Assembly: GCF_007828835.1 (NCBI RefSeq)
Contig: NZ_VIVL01000001.1
Location: 496,001 to 560,000 of the forward strand
DNA length: 64,000 nt
Reading direction: 5' to 3'
Source of the DNA: Variovorax beijingensis
GTDB lineage: Bacteria > Pseudomonadota > Gammaproteobacteria > Burkholderiales > Burkholderiaceae_C
Shown piece after piece: positions 27,309 to 36,612 of the stretch (position 1 is its first letter; every line of letters starts with the position of its first letter). Position numbers and translations under genes: made by a program. Below the pieces are notes generated by a model that worked only from the letters and a program-made list of their open reading frames with translations, was not told the DNA's origin and did no database searches.

Positions 27309-28577
27309 ATGCAAAGCTTGATACCCAAGATCGAGTCGCAGCTTGCGTCGCTGCCCGTGCCCATCGCGCTGGAACTGCCCGATGGTCGAAGAGTTGCCAA
27401 GCCGGGGTCGCGCGTCACCCTGGCGTTCAGCGAGTGGTCGGCGCTGGCCAAGCTGGCGGCGCATCAGGTGGGGGCCATCGGAGAGGCCTATGTGGAGGGC
27501 CGGGTGCAGATCGAAGGCGCAATGCGCGACCTGATCGACGCCACGGTCGGCATGCTGCCCGGCAACCCCGCGGAGACCAACACCACCTGGTGGACCCGGC
27601 TGCTGCGGCTGGCCAAGTCCCACAACTCGCATTCGCTGCACAAGGACGCCGAGCAGATCCAGTTCCATTACGACGTCTCCGACGACTTCTACGCGCTGTG
27701 GCTCGATCCGCGCCGGGTGTATTCGTGCGCCTATTTCCGCACGCCGGGGCTGACGCTGGCGCAAGCCCAGGAGGCCAAGCTGGACCACATCTGCCGCAAG
27801 CTGCTGCTGCAGCCCGGCGAGCGTTTTCTCGACATCGGCTCCGGCTGGGGCGGGCTGCTGCTGTGGGCGGCGGAGCACTATGGCGTCGACGCCACCGGCA
27901 TCACGCTGTCGAAGAACCAGCATGCGCACGTGCAGCGCCTGATCGAGGAAAAGGGCCTGCAGGGCCGCGTGCGGGTGGAGCTGCGCGACTACCGCGAGCT
28001 TTCGGCCGATGCGCCCTTCGACAAGATCTCGTCGGTCGGCATGTTCGAGCATGTGGGCGCGGCCAACATGCCCACCTATTTCCGCAAGATCCATTCGCTG
28101 CTCAAGCCCGGCGGGCTGGTGCTGAACCACGGCATCACCTCGGGCCAGCTCGACTACCGCCAGCTGGGCGCGGGCATGGGCGACTTCATCGAGAAGTACA
28201 TCTTCCCGGGCGGCGAGCTGCTGCATGTGACGCACGTGCTGCGCGAGACGGCGGCCGCGGGTCTGGAGATGGTCGATACCGAAAGCCTGCGCCCGCACTA
28301 TGCGCGCACGCTGTGGGCCTGGTCCGACGCGCTGGAGTCGCAGCTCGACACGGCGCGCGAAGTGCTCGCGCGCGCGGGCGGGCGGCAGGGCGAGAATGCC
28401 GAGCGCATCCTGCGCGCCTACCGCCTCTACCTGGCGGGCTCGGCCATGAGCTTCGAGCAGGGCTGGATCTCACTGCACCAGATGCTTTCGACCAAGCCCG
28501 ACGGGCGGGTCGAGCACGGTGTTCTGCGCGGCGCGCAATCGGTGTACCCTTTTGCCCGTGACTACATCTACAAGTGA
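27309..28577 (+). CDS. cfa: Cyclopropane-fatty-acyl-phospholipid synthase-like methyltransferase
   Basis: 422 residues. The SAM-binding motif is LDIGSGWGGLLLWAAEHYG (about 177-195), preceded by HYDVSDDFYALWLDP and the YSCAYF segment that is specific to Cfa and mycolic-acid cyclopropane synthases. It would transfer a methylene from SAM to an unsaturated phospholipid acyl chain. The N-terminal 100 residues are the lipid-binding domain. It is divergent from the aryl-CoA operon with 116 bases between starts; no clear ribosome-binding site is visible. Confidence 0.88.
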   Translation: MQSLIPKIESQLASLPVPIALELPDGRRVAKPGSRVTLAFSEWSALAKLAAHQVGAIGEAYVEGRVQIEGAMRDLIDATVGMLPGNPAETNTTWWTRLLRLAKSHNSHSLHKDAEQIQFHYDVSDDFYALWLDPRRVYSCAYFRTPGLTLAQAQEAKLDHICRKLLLQPGERFLDIGSGWGGLLLWAAEHYGVDATGITLSKNQHAHVQRLIEEKGLQGRVRVELRDYRELSADAPFDKISSVGMFEHVGAANMPTYFRKIHSLLKPGGLVLNHGITSGQLDYRQLGAGMGDFIEKYIFPGGELLHVTHVLRETAAAGLEMVDTESLRPHYARTLWAWSDALESQLDTAREVLARAGGRQGENAERILRAYRLYLAGSAMSFEQGWISLHQMLSTKPDGRVEHGVLRGAQSVYPFARDYIYK

Positions 28578-28589
28578 GTGAGAACAACC

Positions 28590-28913
28590 ATGCTGTACCG
28601 ATTCCAGTCCCGGGCCTCCCCTGACTTCGTGATGCTGGAGGTGCATGCACGCCAGCTGTTCGACATCGTCGGCAAGGCGCCTGCGCCGCAGGGCATCATC
28701 ACCCTCGAGCAGATCCCGGGCGCCATTGCGGCGCTCGAATCCGCGCTGGCGCGCGAGGCCAGCAATCCGCACAACCATGACGACTACGCCGTCGAAGGCC
28801 ACGCCAACGAGGCCGAAAAGCAGCACGTGGGCCTGCACCAGCGCGCAGCCCCGCTGCTGCACATGCTCAGGGATTCCCTGGCCGATAAAAAAGACGTGAC
28901 CTGGAAGACCTGA
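28590..28913 (+). CDS. DUF1840-type small protein
   Basis: 107 residues from the ATG at 28590, 12 bases after the previous stop. It starts MLYRFQSRASPDFVMLE and contains HVGLHQRAAPLLHMLRDSL, matching the style of DUF1840 proteins found in Betaproteobacteria. Function is unknown. The histidine-rich middle (NPHNHDDYAVEGHANE) is notable. Likely co-transcribed with cfa. Confidence 0.8.
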   Translation: MLYRFQSRASPDFVMLEVHARQLFDIVGKAPAPQGIITLEQIPGAIAALESALAREASNPHNHDDYAVEGHANEAEKQHVGLHQRAAPLLHMLRDSLADKKDVTWKT

Positions 28914-28936
28914 GCGCCTGTCGCGAAGCCTGGGGG

Positions 28937-29956
28937 TTAGTCCACTTTCGCGCCGGAGTCCTTCACCACCTTCGCCCACTTCACGTGCTCGCTGGCAATC
29001 AGCTTGGCGAAGTCGGCCGGCGAATTGCCGCTCGGGATGGCGCCCTGGGCGAGCATCTTTTCCTTGATGGCGGGCGTGCCCAGCGACTTGGCCACTTCCT
29101 GCTGGATCCGGTTCACGATCTCGGGCGAGGTGCCGGCCGGCGCCAGCAGGCCGAACCATGAGCTCGCCTCGAAGCCCTTGAGCGTCGGGCCGCCCGCTTC
29201 CTCGACCGTCGGGACGTCGGGCAGCGCCGGCGAGCGCCTGGCACTGGTCACGGCCAGGGCCGTGAGCTTGCCGCCCTTGATTTGCGCCATCGACGAAGGC
29301 AGGTTGTCGAACATCACGTCGGCGTTGCCGCCCACCATGTCCAGCAGCGCCGGGCCCGAGCCCTTGTACGGGATGTGGGCCATGAAGGTGCCGGTCATGC
29401 TCTTGAAGAGCTCGCCTGCCAGGTGGATCGAGGTGCCGCTGCCGCTGGAGGCCATGTTGAGCTTGCCCGGGTTGGCCTTGGCGTACTTGATGAAGTCCTG
29501 CACGTTGTGGATGTTCAGCGCCTTGGCCTTGTCGGCGTTCATCTCCATGACGTTCGGCACGGCCGCCACCAGCGTGATCGGCGCGAAGTCCTTGATCGGG
29601 TCGAACGGCAGCTTGGGATAGAGCGCGCGGTTGATGCCGTGCGTGCCGACCGTGCCCATCAGGAGCGTATAGCCGTCGTTCGGCGCGCGCGCCACGATCT
29701 CGGCGCCCACGTTGCCGCCCGCGCCCGCGCGGTTGTCGACGATGAACTGCTGGCCGAAGGCCTTCGACAGTTCGGGCGCGACGGCGCGCGCCAGGATGTC
29801 GGTGGTGCCGCCGGCCGCGAAGGGCACGACGATGCGCACCGGCTTGTTCGGCCAGGTGTTCTGGGCCCAGGAAGGGGCAGCCGCGAGGGCGATGGCGCAG
29901 GCGGAAGCGGCCAGTGCGGCGCGGCGGTTCGTCTTGAAGTTTGAAGAAGAGGTCAT
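28937..29956 (-). CDS. Bug/TctC-family periplasmic solute-binding protein
   Basis: 339 residues with a signal peptide (residues 1-31, ending SWAQ). The mature N-terminus [20 protein letters not shown] and the [14 protein letters not shown] segment are diagnostic of the Bug family, which binds carboxylates for tripartite tricarboxylate transporters. No membrane subunits are adjacent, as is usual for the many orphan Bug genes in this family of bacteria. Ligand unknown. Confidence 0.92.
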   Translation of the reverse strand: MTSSSNFKTNRRAALAASACAIALAAAPSWAQNTWPNKPVRIVVPFAAGGTTDILARAVAPELSKAFGQQFIVDNRAGAGGNVGAEIVARAPNDGYTLLMGTVGTHGINRALYPKLPFDPIKDFAPITLVAAVPNVMEMNADKAKALNIHNVQDFIKYAKANPGKLNMASSGSGTSIHLAGELFKSMTGTFMAHIPYKGSGPALLDMVGGNADVMFDNLPSSMAQIKGGKLTALAVTSARRSPALPDVPTVEEAGGPTLKGFEASSWFGLLAPAGTSPEIVNRIQQEVAKSLGTPAIKEKMLAQGAIPSGNSPADFAKLIASEHVKWAKVVKDSGAKVD

Positions 29957-30019
29957 GCGGGCGTTTGTACAGGGGAACCGCCGCGCGCGTGGCGGGTAAA
30001 AACCCCGTGGGAACGCCGG

Positions 30020-30946
30020 CTATGCCACCTGCATCCGCTGTGCAAACCGCTCGCTGCGAAAACGCTCCAGCACGAAGTCGATGAACACGCGCGTCTTCGC
30101 GGGCAGCAGCTTCTTGCTCGGGTAGTAGAGCCAGACCGCGCCCGCGTCGAAGTGCCACTCGGGCAGCAGGCGCACCAGCTCGCCGCTGCGCAGCCCGCGT
30201 TCGACGAAGGGCATCGGCAGCATCGCCACGCCCAGGCCCATCAGCGCGGCGTGCGCAATCGCTTCGGGGTCGTTGAAGATCGCGCGCGGCCGGGGCAGCT
30301 CCACCGTGGCCTGGTCGCCGCTCGCATGCTGCAGCGTCCAGCTGCGAAGCCGGCCGGTGGGCGAGGAGCGCCGCAGCAGGGCGTCGAGCTGCGCCAGTTC
30401 CGCGGGCTGTGCCGGCAGCGTGCGCCCTGCCAGGTAGCCCGGTGCGGCCACCGCCACCACATGGATGCGCGCCAGTTCGCGTGCCACCACGCCGGGCGAC
30501 AGCTCGATGCCGCCGCCGATGGCCGCGTCGAAGCCTTCGCCCACCAGGTCCACCTGCTGGTTGTCGAAGTGCCAGTCGGGCAGGATGGACGGGTATCGCG
30601 CGAGGAAGTCGCCCATCATCGGCAGCACATGCTCGCGGCCGAAGGCCTGGCCCATGCTCACCTTGAGTGTGCCGGCGGGCTGGCCGTCGTCCTGCGACAG
30701 GCCGGCCACGGCGTCCTGCAGCGTGGCCAGCGCCCCGCCGATCTGGCCCAGGAAACGCTCGCCGCCCTCCGTCAGCGTGAGGCGGCGGGTGCTGCGCTGG
30801 AACAGCCGCACGCCCAGCCGGGCTTCGAGCCGCGCGACGTTCTTGCTGACCGCGGCCGGCGTGAGCCCGAGCCGGCGGGCAGCGGCCGAGAAGCTGCCGC
30901 TTTCGGCGCTCTGCACGAAGGACTGGAGGTGATTGAGCGGTTCCAT
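30020..30946 (-). CDS. LysR-family regulator
   Basis: 308 residues from the ATG at 30946, the family-typical start MEPLNHLQSFVQSAESGSFS with helix-turn-helix AARRLGLTPAAVSKNVARLE. The effector domain belongs to the AaeR/DsdC-like group (GFDAAIGGG). The divergent SDR gene starts 116 bases away, and a palindrome at 30956-30972 lies between, so it probably controls that gene. Extended frames upstream of the ATG are not needed. Confidence 0.9.
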   Translation of the reverse strand: MEPLNHLQSFVQSAESGSFSAAARRLGLTPAAVSKNVARLEARLGVRLFQRSTRRLTLTEGGERFLGQIGGALATLQDAVAGLSQDDGQPAGTLKVSMGQAFGREHVLPMMGDFLARYPSILPDWHFDNQQVDLVGEGFDAAIGGGIELSPGVVARELARIHVVAVAAPGYLAGRTLPAQPAELAQLDALLRRSSPTGRLRSWTLQHASGDQATVELPRPRAIFNDPEAIAHAALMGLGVAMLPMPFVERGLRSGELVRLLPEWHFDAGAVWLYYPSKKLLPAKTRVFIDFVLERFRSERFAQRMQVA

Positions 30947-30955
30947 GGGCCTATT

Positions 30956-30972
30956 TTCAACCAATGGTTGAA
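30956..30972. promoter_or_regulatory. LysR-type operator between LysR and SDR genes
   Basis: TTCAACCA-a-TGGTTGAA is a perfect 17-base dyad that fits the T-N11-A form of LysR binding sites. It lies ten bases from the lysR start and about 90 bases before the SDR gene, as expected for autoregulation plus activation. Confidence 0.65.
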
Positions 30973-31062
30973 TCTGATTGGAACGATTGATGGCTACCGG
31001 AACGGTAATGGAATCCCGACACTGAAGGTCTTCCACCTCACAACCGATAGGAAACCATCACC

Positions 31063-31824
31063 ATGGCACTCAGCAAATCCACTTCCCCCGTGCTCACGGG
31101 CAAGGTCGCTTTCGTCACCGGCGGTTCGCGCGGCATCGGCGCCGCGATCGTGCGCCGCCTGGCCGAGGACGGCGCCGCCGTCGCCTTCAGCTATGCCAGC
31201 TCCGGCGCGCCGGCCGACGAACTCGTGCGCAGCATCGAGGCCGAAGGCGGCCGTGCGCTGGCGCTGAAGATCGACAGCGCCGATGCCGCCGCGCTCACCG
31301 CCGGCATCGACGAAGCCGCGCGCAAGCTCGGCCGCATCGACGTGCTGGTCAACAACGCCGGCGTTTTCCTGCCCGGCACCCTCGATGATTTCTCGCTCGA
31401 GGATTTCGACCGCACGCTGGACATCAACGTGCGCGCCGTGTTCGTGGCGGCCAAGGCCGCCGTGCGCCACATGGGCGAGGGCGGGCGCATCATCAACATC
31501 GGCAGCACCAACGCCGAGCGCATGCCCTGGCCCGGCGGCAGCGCCTATGCCATGAGCAAGTCGGCGCTCAAGGGCCTGGTGCAGGGCCTCGCGCGCGACC
31601 TCGGTCCGCGCGGCATCACGGTCAACAACGTGCAGCCCGGCCCGGTCAACACCGACATGAACCCGGTGGACGGCCCGAACGCCGCCGCGATGCACGGCCT
31701 GATGGCGCTGGCCCGCCACGCGCGCCCCGAGGAAATCGCCGGCATGGTGGCGTACCTCGCGAGTCCCGAAGCCGCGTTCGTTACCGGCGCCAGCCTCAAC
31801 ATCGACGGCGGATTCGCGGCCTGA
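31063..31824 (+). CDS. SDR-family oxidoreductase
   Basis: 253 residues of the classical short-chain dehydrogenase/reductase type. The cofactor motif is VTGGSRGIG (18-26), followed by NNAG, the catalytic serine in INIGSTNAE and YAMSK with Tyr and Lys, and PGPVNTDM. The basic and small residues after the glycine motif suggest NADP(H) or NAD(H) use cannot be decided. It is a 3-oxoacyl reductase-like enzyme with unknown substrate. Divergent from its probable LysR regulator. Confidence 0.88.
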   Translation: MALSKSTSPVLTGKVAFVTGGSRGIGAAIVRRLAEDGAAVAFSYASSGAPADELVRSIEAEGGRALALKIDSADAAALTAGIDEAARKLGRIDVLVNNAGVFLPGTLDDFSLEDFDRTLDINVRAVFVAAKAAVRHMGEGGRIINIGSTNAERMPWPGGSAYAMSKSALKGLVQGLARDLGPRGITVNNVQPGPVNTDMNPVDGPNAAAMHGLMALARHARPEEIAGMVAYLASPEAAFVTGASLNIDGGFAA

Positions 31825-31827
31825 AGG

Positions 31828-32250
31828 CTATCCGGCGCGCTGGACGGCGGCAATGAGCTTGTCCAGGGTGGCATCGAGGCGGGCGAGCTCGTTGGCCGCG
31901 ATGCCCTCGAACAGCGCGGCCTCGCGCTGCCGGCCCAGCACGCCGACGGTTTCGTGCAGCGCCTTGCCGGCCGCCGTCAGGTAGAGCCGGCTGCGGCGCC
32001 GGTCGGTGGGGTCGCCCACGGGCTGCACGCGCTTGTGGCGCTTCAGGCCGGCCAGGGCGCGGCTCACCGCCATCTTGTCGAGGCCGGTGAGATCGGCGAT
32101 CTGCGTGGCATTGAGCCCCGGCTGCGCGCCGAGCACCGCCATGGCCCGCCATTCGTTGAGCGTGAGGTGGTGTTCGCGGCCCACCTTCTCGTGAAAGGGC
32201 CGCGCCGTGAGATTGACCACCCGCACCAGCTTGAAGAAGAGCGGGTCCAT
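31828..32250 (-). CDS. MarR-family regulator
   Basis: 140 residues with the winged helix (LNATQIADLTGLDKMAVSRA and RVQPVGDPTDRRRSRLYLTA). It starts 12 bases after the E1 beta stop and is the last gene of that operon, so it likely regulates the 2-oxoacid dehydrogenase genes. It ends three bases after the convergent SDR stop. Confidence 0.88.
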   Translation of the reverse strand: MDPLFFKLVRVVNLTARPFHEKVGREHHLTLNEWRAMAVLGAQPGLNATQIADLTGLDKMAVSRALAGLKRHKRVQPVGDPTDRRRSRLYLTAAGKALHETVGVLGRQREAALFEGIAANELARLDATLDKLIAAVQRAG

Positions 32251-32262
32251 GGCGCGGCTGGT

Positions 32263-33228
32263 TCAGCCCAGCAGTTTTCTCGCGGCGGCCGCGATGGCCT
32301 CGGCGCCGACGCGCGATTGCGCCTCCAGCACCGGCGCATAGCCGACCGGGATGCGCGGCGCGCCAAGCCGCGCCACGCGGCAGCCCGTGGCCTCGGCGGC
32401 GCTGGCGGCAATCTCGGCGCCGAAGCCCGCCGCCTGCACCGCCTCGTGCGCCACCAGCAGCCGCCCGGTGCGCGCACACGACGCGAGCACCGTCTCGCGG
32501 TCCCAGGGCCAGAGCGTGCGCAGGTCGATCAGGTCGACCGCGATGCCTTCGGCCGCCAGCGCATCGCAGGCCGCCGCGCAGGCCTGCATCTGCCGGCTCC
32601 AGCTCACGAGCGTGAGCGCATTGCCTTCGCGCACGCGCCGCGCCTTGCCGAGCGGCACGGCGATGTCTTCGTCGACCTCGCCGCGCAGGCCCCACAGCGT
32701 CTTGTGCTCGATGTAGACCACGGGGTCGCCGCACGCGAGCGCGGCGCGCAACAGGCCGTAGTTGTCCTGCGGCGTCGACGGGCTCACCACCACCACGCCC
32801 GGCAGGTGCGCGAACCAGGCCTCCAGCGACTGCGAATGCTGCGCGGCCGAGGCGTCCCAGATGCCGCCGGGCATGCGTGCCACCAGCGGCACGCGGCCCT
32901 GGCCGCCGAACATGAAGCGGTTCTTGGCGGCCTGGTTGACCAGTTCGTCCATGCCGCAGAGCGCGAAGTCGACTACCCGCATCTCGACCACGGGCCGGAG
33001 GCCCGCGAGCGCCATGCCCACGCCGGCGCCCATGATCGCGGCCTCGCTGATCGGCGTGTCGATCACGCGCTCGGCGCCGAAGGCCTGCTGCAGGCCCTTG
33101 TACTGGCCGAAGATGCCGCCGCGGCCCACGTCCTCGCCGAGCACGACCACGCGCGCATCGGCTTCCATTTCGCGCTGGATTGCGAGCACGGCGGCTTCGG
33201 AATAACTCAGCGTGGTTGTCACAGCCAT
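32263..33228 (-). CDS. 2-oxoacid dehydrogenase E1 beta subunit (AcoB-like)
   Basis: 321 residues of the transketolase-like E1 beta family. Features include VVVLGEDVGRGGIFGQYKGL, TPISEAAIMGAGVGMALAGL and VVYIEHKTLWG. It binds thiamine diphosphate together with the alpha subunit and decarboxylates pyruvate, acetoin or a branched 2-oxoacid. The start overlaps the E1 alpha stop by ten bases. No E2, E3 or lipoyl gene is nearby. Confidence 0.88.
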   Translation of the reverse strand: MAVTTTLSYSEAAVLAIQREMEADARVVVLGEDVGRGGIFGQYKGLQQAFGAERVIDTPISEAAIMGAGVGMALAGLRPVVEMRVVDFALCGMDELVNQAAKNRFMFGGQGRVPLVARMPGGIWDASAAQHSQSLEAWFAHLPGVVVVSPSTPQDNYGLLRAALACGDPVVYIEHKTLWGLRGEVDEDIAVPLGKARRVREGNALTLVSWSRQMQACAAACDALAAEGIAVDLIDLRTLWPWDRETVLASCARTGRLLVAHEAVQAAGFGAEIAASAAEATGCRVARLGAPRIPVGYAPVLEAQSRVGAEAIAAAARKLLG

Positions 33229-34232
33229 TGGCCTGCTCCCGTGGTCTGCACGTCGGTGAAGGCAGCGCCGGGCTCGGGCCAGGGCGCGGCGTCGGCCACG
33301 GCGAGGGCGGTGTCCACCTCGTCGCGCGCGGCATTCTCGATGGCATCCAGCGTCGCGGCGGCCACGCCCATGTCCAGAAGGTGCCCGCGTGCCCGCGCGA
33401 TCGGATCGGTTTCGAGCGCGGCTGCCAGTTCGGCCGGATCGCGGTAGGCCGCGAGGTCGACCGACACATGCCCCTTCACACGGTAGGTCAGCGCATGCAA
33501 AAGCCGCGGTCCGGCGCCACCGCGCACTTCGGCGACCAGCCGCGCGGCGGTTTCGTGCACCGCGAACACGTCGTTGCCGTCGACCTGCGTGGCCGCGATG
33601 TCCATCGAGGCGGCGCGCGCCGATGCGCCTTCGCCCGCCGTCATCGGGCCGCTCGCGGTGGTGGCGCTCCAGCGGTTGTCCTCGCAGACGAAGAGCACCG
33701 GCAGGCCGTACACGCGCGCCCAGTTCAGCGCCTCGAGGAAAGGCCCGCGGTTGATGGCGCCGTCGCCGAAGAAGCAGACCGTGATGTCGCCATTTTTTCC
33801 GAGCAGCTTCTGCGCATGCGCCGCGCCGACCGCAATCGGCAGGCCCGCAGCCACCACACCGTTCGCGCCCAGCATGCCGACCGAGAAGTCCGCGATGTGC
33901 ATCGAGCCGCCCTTGCCGCCGTTGAAGCCGGTGGCCTTGCCGAACAGCTCGCACATCATGCGGGCGAGGTCGGCGCCCTTGGCCAGCGTGTGGCCGTGGC
34001 CGCGGTGCGTGGAGGTGAGGTAGTCGCTCGTGCGCAGATGCGCGCAGACGCCCGCGGGCACCGCCTCCTGCCCGGTCGAAAGGTGCAGCGGCCCGCGCAC
34101 CTTGGCGGCACCGGCGGCCTGCTGGCCATAGGCGCTCACGCCGCCCTGGCTCGCGGCTTCGGCGGCGTTTTCGAAGGCGCGGATGCGCACCATGGCGCGG
34201 TACAGCGCCGTGCCTGAATTGCTCGGGTCCAT
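33219..34232 (-). CDS. 2-oxoacid dehydrogenase E1 alpha subunit (AcoA-like)
   Basis: 337 residues. The thiamine-diphosphate motif starts at GDG (156-158) in CFFGDGAINRGPFLEALNWA and closes with CEDNRW. HLSTGQEAVPAGVCAHLRTSD and STHRGHGHTLAKGAD are E1 alpha signatures; the latter resembles acetoin dehydrogenase alpha subunits. It is the first gene of a three-gene operon with E1 beta and MarR. The specific 2-oxoacid is not clear. Confidence 0.88.
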   Translation of the reverse strand: MDPSNSGTALYRAMVRIRAFENAAEAASQGGVSAYGQQAAGAAKVRGPLHLSTGQEAVPAGVCAHLRTSDYLTSTHRGHGHTLAKGADLARMMCELFGKATGFNGGKGGSMHIADFSVGMLGANGVVAAGLPIAVGAAHAQKLLGKNGDITVCFFGDGAINRGPFLEALNWARVYGLPVLFVCEDNRWSATTASGPMTAGEGASARAASMDIAATQVDGNDVFAVHETAARLVAEVRGGAGPRLLHALTYRVKGHVSVDLAAYRDPAELAAALETDPIARARGHLLDMGVAAATLDAIENAARDEVDTALAVADAAPWPEPGAAFTDVQTTGAGQWL

Positions 34233-34338
34233 CTTGTCTCCAGCGCCCTTGACGGGGGCGTTCCGGCAAAAATCGTATCAAGCGTGACGACATGGCCTCA
34301 CAGGGCTTACCCCCTGCCGTGTTCCCGCAGTGGAAGTC

Positions 34339-34369
34339 TGAGAATGATTCTCAAATGCATCGGTAGAAT
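34339..34369 (+). promoter_or_regulatory. Fur box and -10 upstream of the TonB receptor
   Basis: TGAGAAT-g-ATTCTCA (34339-34353) is a perfect 15-base dyad close to the Fur consensus core. TAGAAT (34364-34369) is a -10 box ten bases downstream, so the Fur box covers the -35 region. Iron-dependent repression of the receptor and reductase genes is the obvious reading. Confidence 0.8.
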
Positions 34370-34444
34370 GGCGCCCCCGTCCGCACGATTCCTTTGCGGC
34401 CGCTGCCCGCGTCGATCGAAGCAGCGCCGGCCCCTGCCTTTCCC

Positions 34445-36559
34445 ATGCACAAGTTTTTTCTGGCCACGCCTCTCGCGCTCGCGGGGGCCTTTTCCCATGC
34501 CCAAATCACCGAGCCGGCCGCCGAGGCGCGCGGGCAGCTCGGCACCGTCACGGTGGAATCCAGTGCGACCACCGGCTTCGTCGCCAACACGGTGGAGGCC
34601 GGCACCTTCCGCGGCGCCGGCATCATGGACGTGCCCGCCACGGTCAACACCGTCACGCGCGAGGTGCTGGAGCTGCAGGGCGCGGCCAGCATCTACGAGG
34701 CGCTGCGCAACACGGCCGGCGTGACGCGCCAGCAGAACGGCGGCGACACCTTCGACCAGCTCGTGATCCGCGGCATCGCGGTGGAGAACCGGACGAACTA
34801 CCGGCTCAACGGCTCGCTCGCGATTCCCAACGTCTCCGAGATTCCCATGGAGAACAAGGAGCGCGTCGAGGTGCTGAAGGGCGCCTCGGCGCTCTACTAC
34901 GGCTTCACCACGCCGGCGGGCATCGTCAACCTCGTGACCAAGCGCGCCGGCAGCACGCCCGTGAGCACCGTGGGCCTCACGCTCGACGACCGCGGCTCGG
35001 CACAGGCACTGGCCGACCTCGGGCGCCAGTTCGGCGACCAGAACCAGTACGGGCTGCGCATCAACGCCGCCGGCGGGCGCATCGGCTCGAACATCGACGG
35101 CGTGGACGGCAACCGCAGGTTCGTGTCGGCCGCGTTCGACTGGCGCATCAACAGCCGGCTCACGCTCAAGGCCGACGTCGAGAACTACCGCAAGCGCATC
35201 ACCGAGCAGGCCGGCATCACCCGGCTGGCGGCCGTCAACGGCGTGATTGCCCTGCCCGCCGTGCCCAACCCCGACAAGCTGCTCGGGCCGGCGTGGGCCG
35301 TGTTTGATGCCGAAGTCACCAACACGCAATTGCGCGCCGACTATTCGCTCGGCGACAACTGGGCGCTGACCGTGGAAGCCGGCCACTCCGAAGCCGAGCG
35401 CGACCGCCGGCTTGCAAGCTTCAGCAACTACAACGTGCTGACCGGCGCCGGCCGCATCACCGGCAACGACCAGAGCCTCAAGCAGACGTCGGACCTGCTG
35501 CGCACCGAGCTGTTCGGCACCTTCTCGACCGGCAGCGTGCAGCACGAACTCACGCTCGGCGCCGCGCGCAGCAAGAAGACGCAGGACCCGATCTTCCAGC
35601 GCAACTACGGCGGCGCCAGCACCGTGCAGAACCTGTACAACCCGGTGCCCATCGGCTATTTGCCGCTGACGGCGCGGCCGGCCCGGCCCACCACCGGCGC
35701 CCAGGAAAGCGAGGAGCTCGGGCTCTATGCGCTCGACCGCATCAGCTTCTCGCCGCAGTGGCAGCTGGTGGCCGGCCTGCGCCGCACCCACTACGAGAGC
35801 ACGCAGGGCGCGAGCGCCACGATCCCGCCGATCGCCTACGACGTGCGCAAGACCACGCCGCTGGCCGCGCTGAGCTACAAGTTCACGCCCGCGCTGGTGG
35901 GCTACGTCTCCTATGCGGAGGGCGTGGAGGAAGGCGAGATCGCGCCCGCCGGCACTGCCAACCAGAACGCCCACATGCCGCCCGGCGTGAGCAAGCAGAA
36001 GGAAATCGGCCTGCGCTGGCTCAGCGACGGCGGCATGCTGCTGTCGGGCGCGCTGTTCGACATCGAACGCCCCGGCGCCTACACCAACAGCGCCAACACC
36101 TTCGTGGCCGACGGCCGCCAGCGCTACCGCGGCCTCGACGTCTCGGCGCAGGGCCGCCTGACGCGCGCGCTCGCCTGGCAGCTGTCGGCCCAGTCGCTGG
36201 ATGCCGAGTTCCGCGGCATCAACGCGCAATACAACGGGAAGATGCCCGAGAACACCGCCAAACAAACGGCCAGCGCCTTCCTCTCGTACGACATTGCCGC
36301 AGTGCCGGGCCTGTCGGTCAACGCGGGCGCCTACTACACGGGGCGCCGGCCGGTGGATGACCTGAACCAGGCCTTCATCGGCGGCAACACCATTTTCGGG
36401 CTGGGCGCGCGCTACGTGACGCAGCTGTTCGGCAAGCGCACGCTGTGGCAGGTCAACGTCGACAACGTGGCCGACAAGCGCTACTGGGCGGCGGCCGGCA
36501 CGCGGCTGGCCGTGGGCGCGCCGCGCAGCATCAAGGCGACGCTCAAGGTCGACCTTTGA
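34445..36559 (+). CDS. TonB-dependent siderophore receptor
   Basis: 704 residues from the ATG at 34445, which gives a signal peptide (MHKFFLATPLALAGAFSHAQ). The plug domain (ESATTGF style start, VPATVNTVTREVLELQGA, DQLVIRGIAVENRTNYRLNG, EVLKGASALYYGFTTPAGIV) is of the TonB-siderophore class, and the barrel ends with a terminal aromatic-poor KATLKVDL. It would import a ferric siderophore across the outer membrane. The gene lies 92 bases after a Fur box and 53 bases before the PepSY reductase fusion. Confidence 0.92.
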   Translation: MHKFFLATPLALAGAFSHAQITEPAAEARGQLGTVTVESSATTGFVANTVEAGTFRGAGIMDVPATVNTVTREVLELQGAASIYEALRNTAGVTRQQNGGDTFDQLVIRGIAVENRTNYRLNGSLAIPNVSEIPMENKERVEVLKGASALYYGFTTPAGIVNLVTKRAGSTPVSTVGLTLDDRGSAQALADLGRQFGDQNQYGLRINAAGGRIGSNIDGVDGNRRFVSAAFDWRINSRLTLKADVENYRKRITEQAGITRLAAVNGVIALPAVPNPDKLLGPAWAVFDAEVTNTQLRADYSLGDNWALTVEAGHSEAERDRRLASFSNYNVLTGAGRITGNDQSLKQTSDLLRTELFGTFSTGSVQHELTLGAARSKKTQDPIFQRNYGGASTVQNLYNPVPIGYLPLTARPARPTTGAQESEELGLYALDRISFSPQWQLVAGLRRTHYESTQGASATIPPIAYDVRKTTPLAALSYKFTPALVGYVSYAEGVEEGEIAPAGTANQNAHMPPGVSKQKEIGLRWLSDGGMLLSGALFDIERPGAYTNSANTFVADGRQRYRGLDVSAQGRLTRALAWQLSAQSLDAEFRGINAQYNGKMPENTAKQTASAFLSYDIAAVPGLSVNAGAYYTGRRPVDDLNQAFIGGNTIFGLGARYVTQLFGKRTLWQVNVDNVADKRYWAAAGTRLAVGAPRSIKATLKVDL

Positions 36560-36612
36560 ACGAATCCGCAACAAGACGGCAGCGGCCCTTCACATCCTTC
36601 GGCGTTTCTTCC

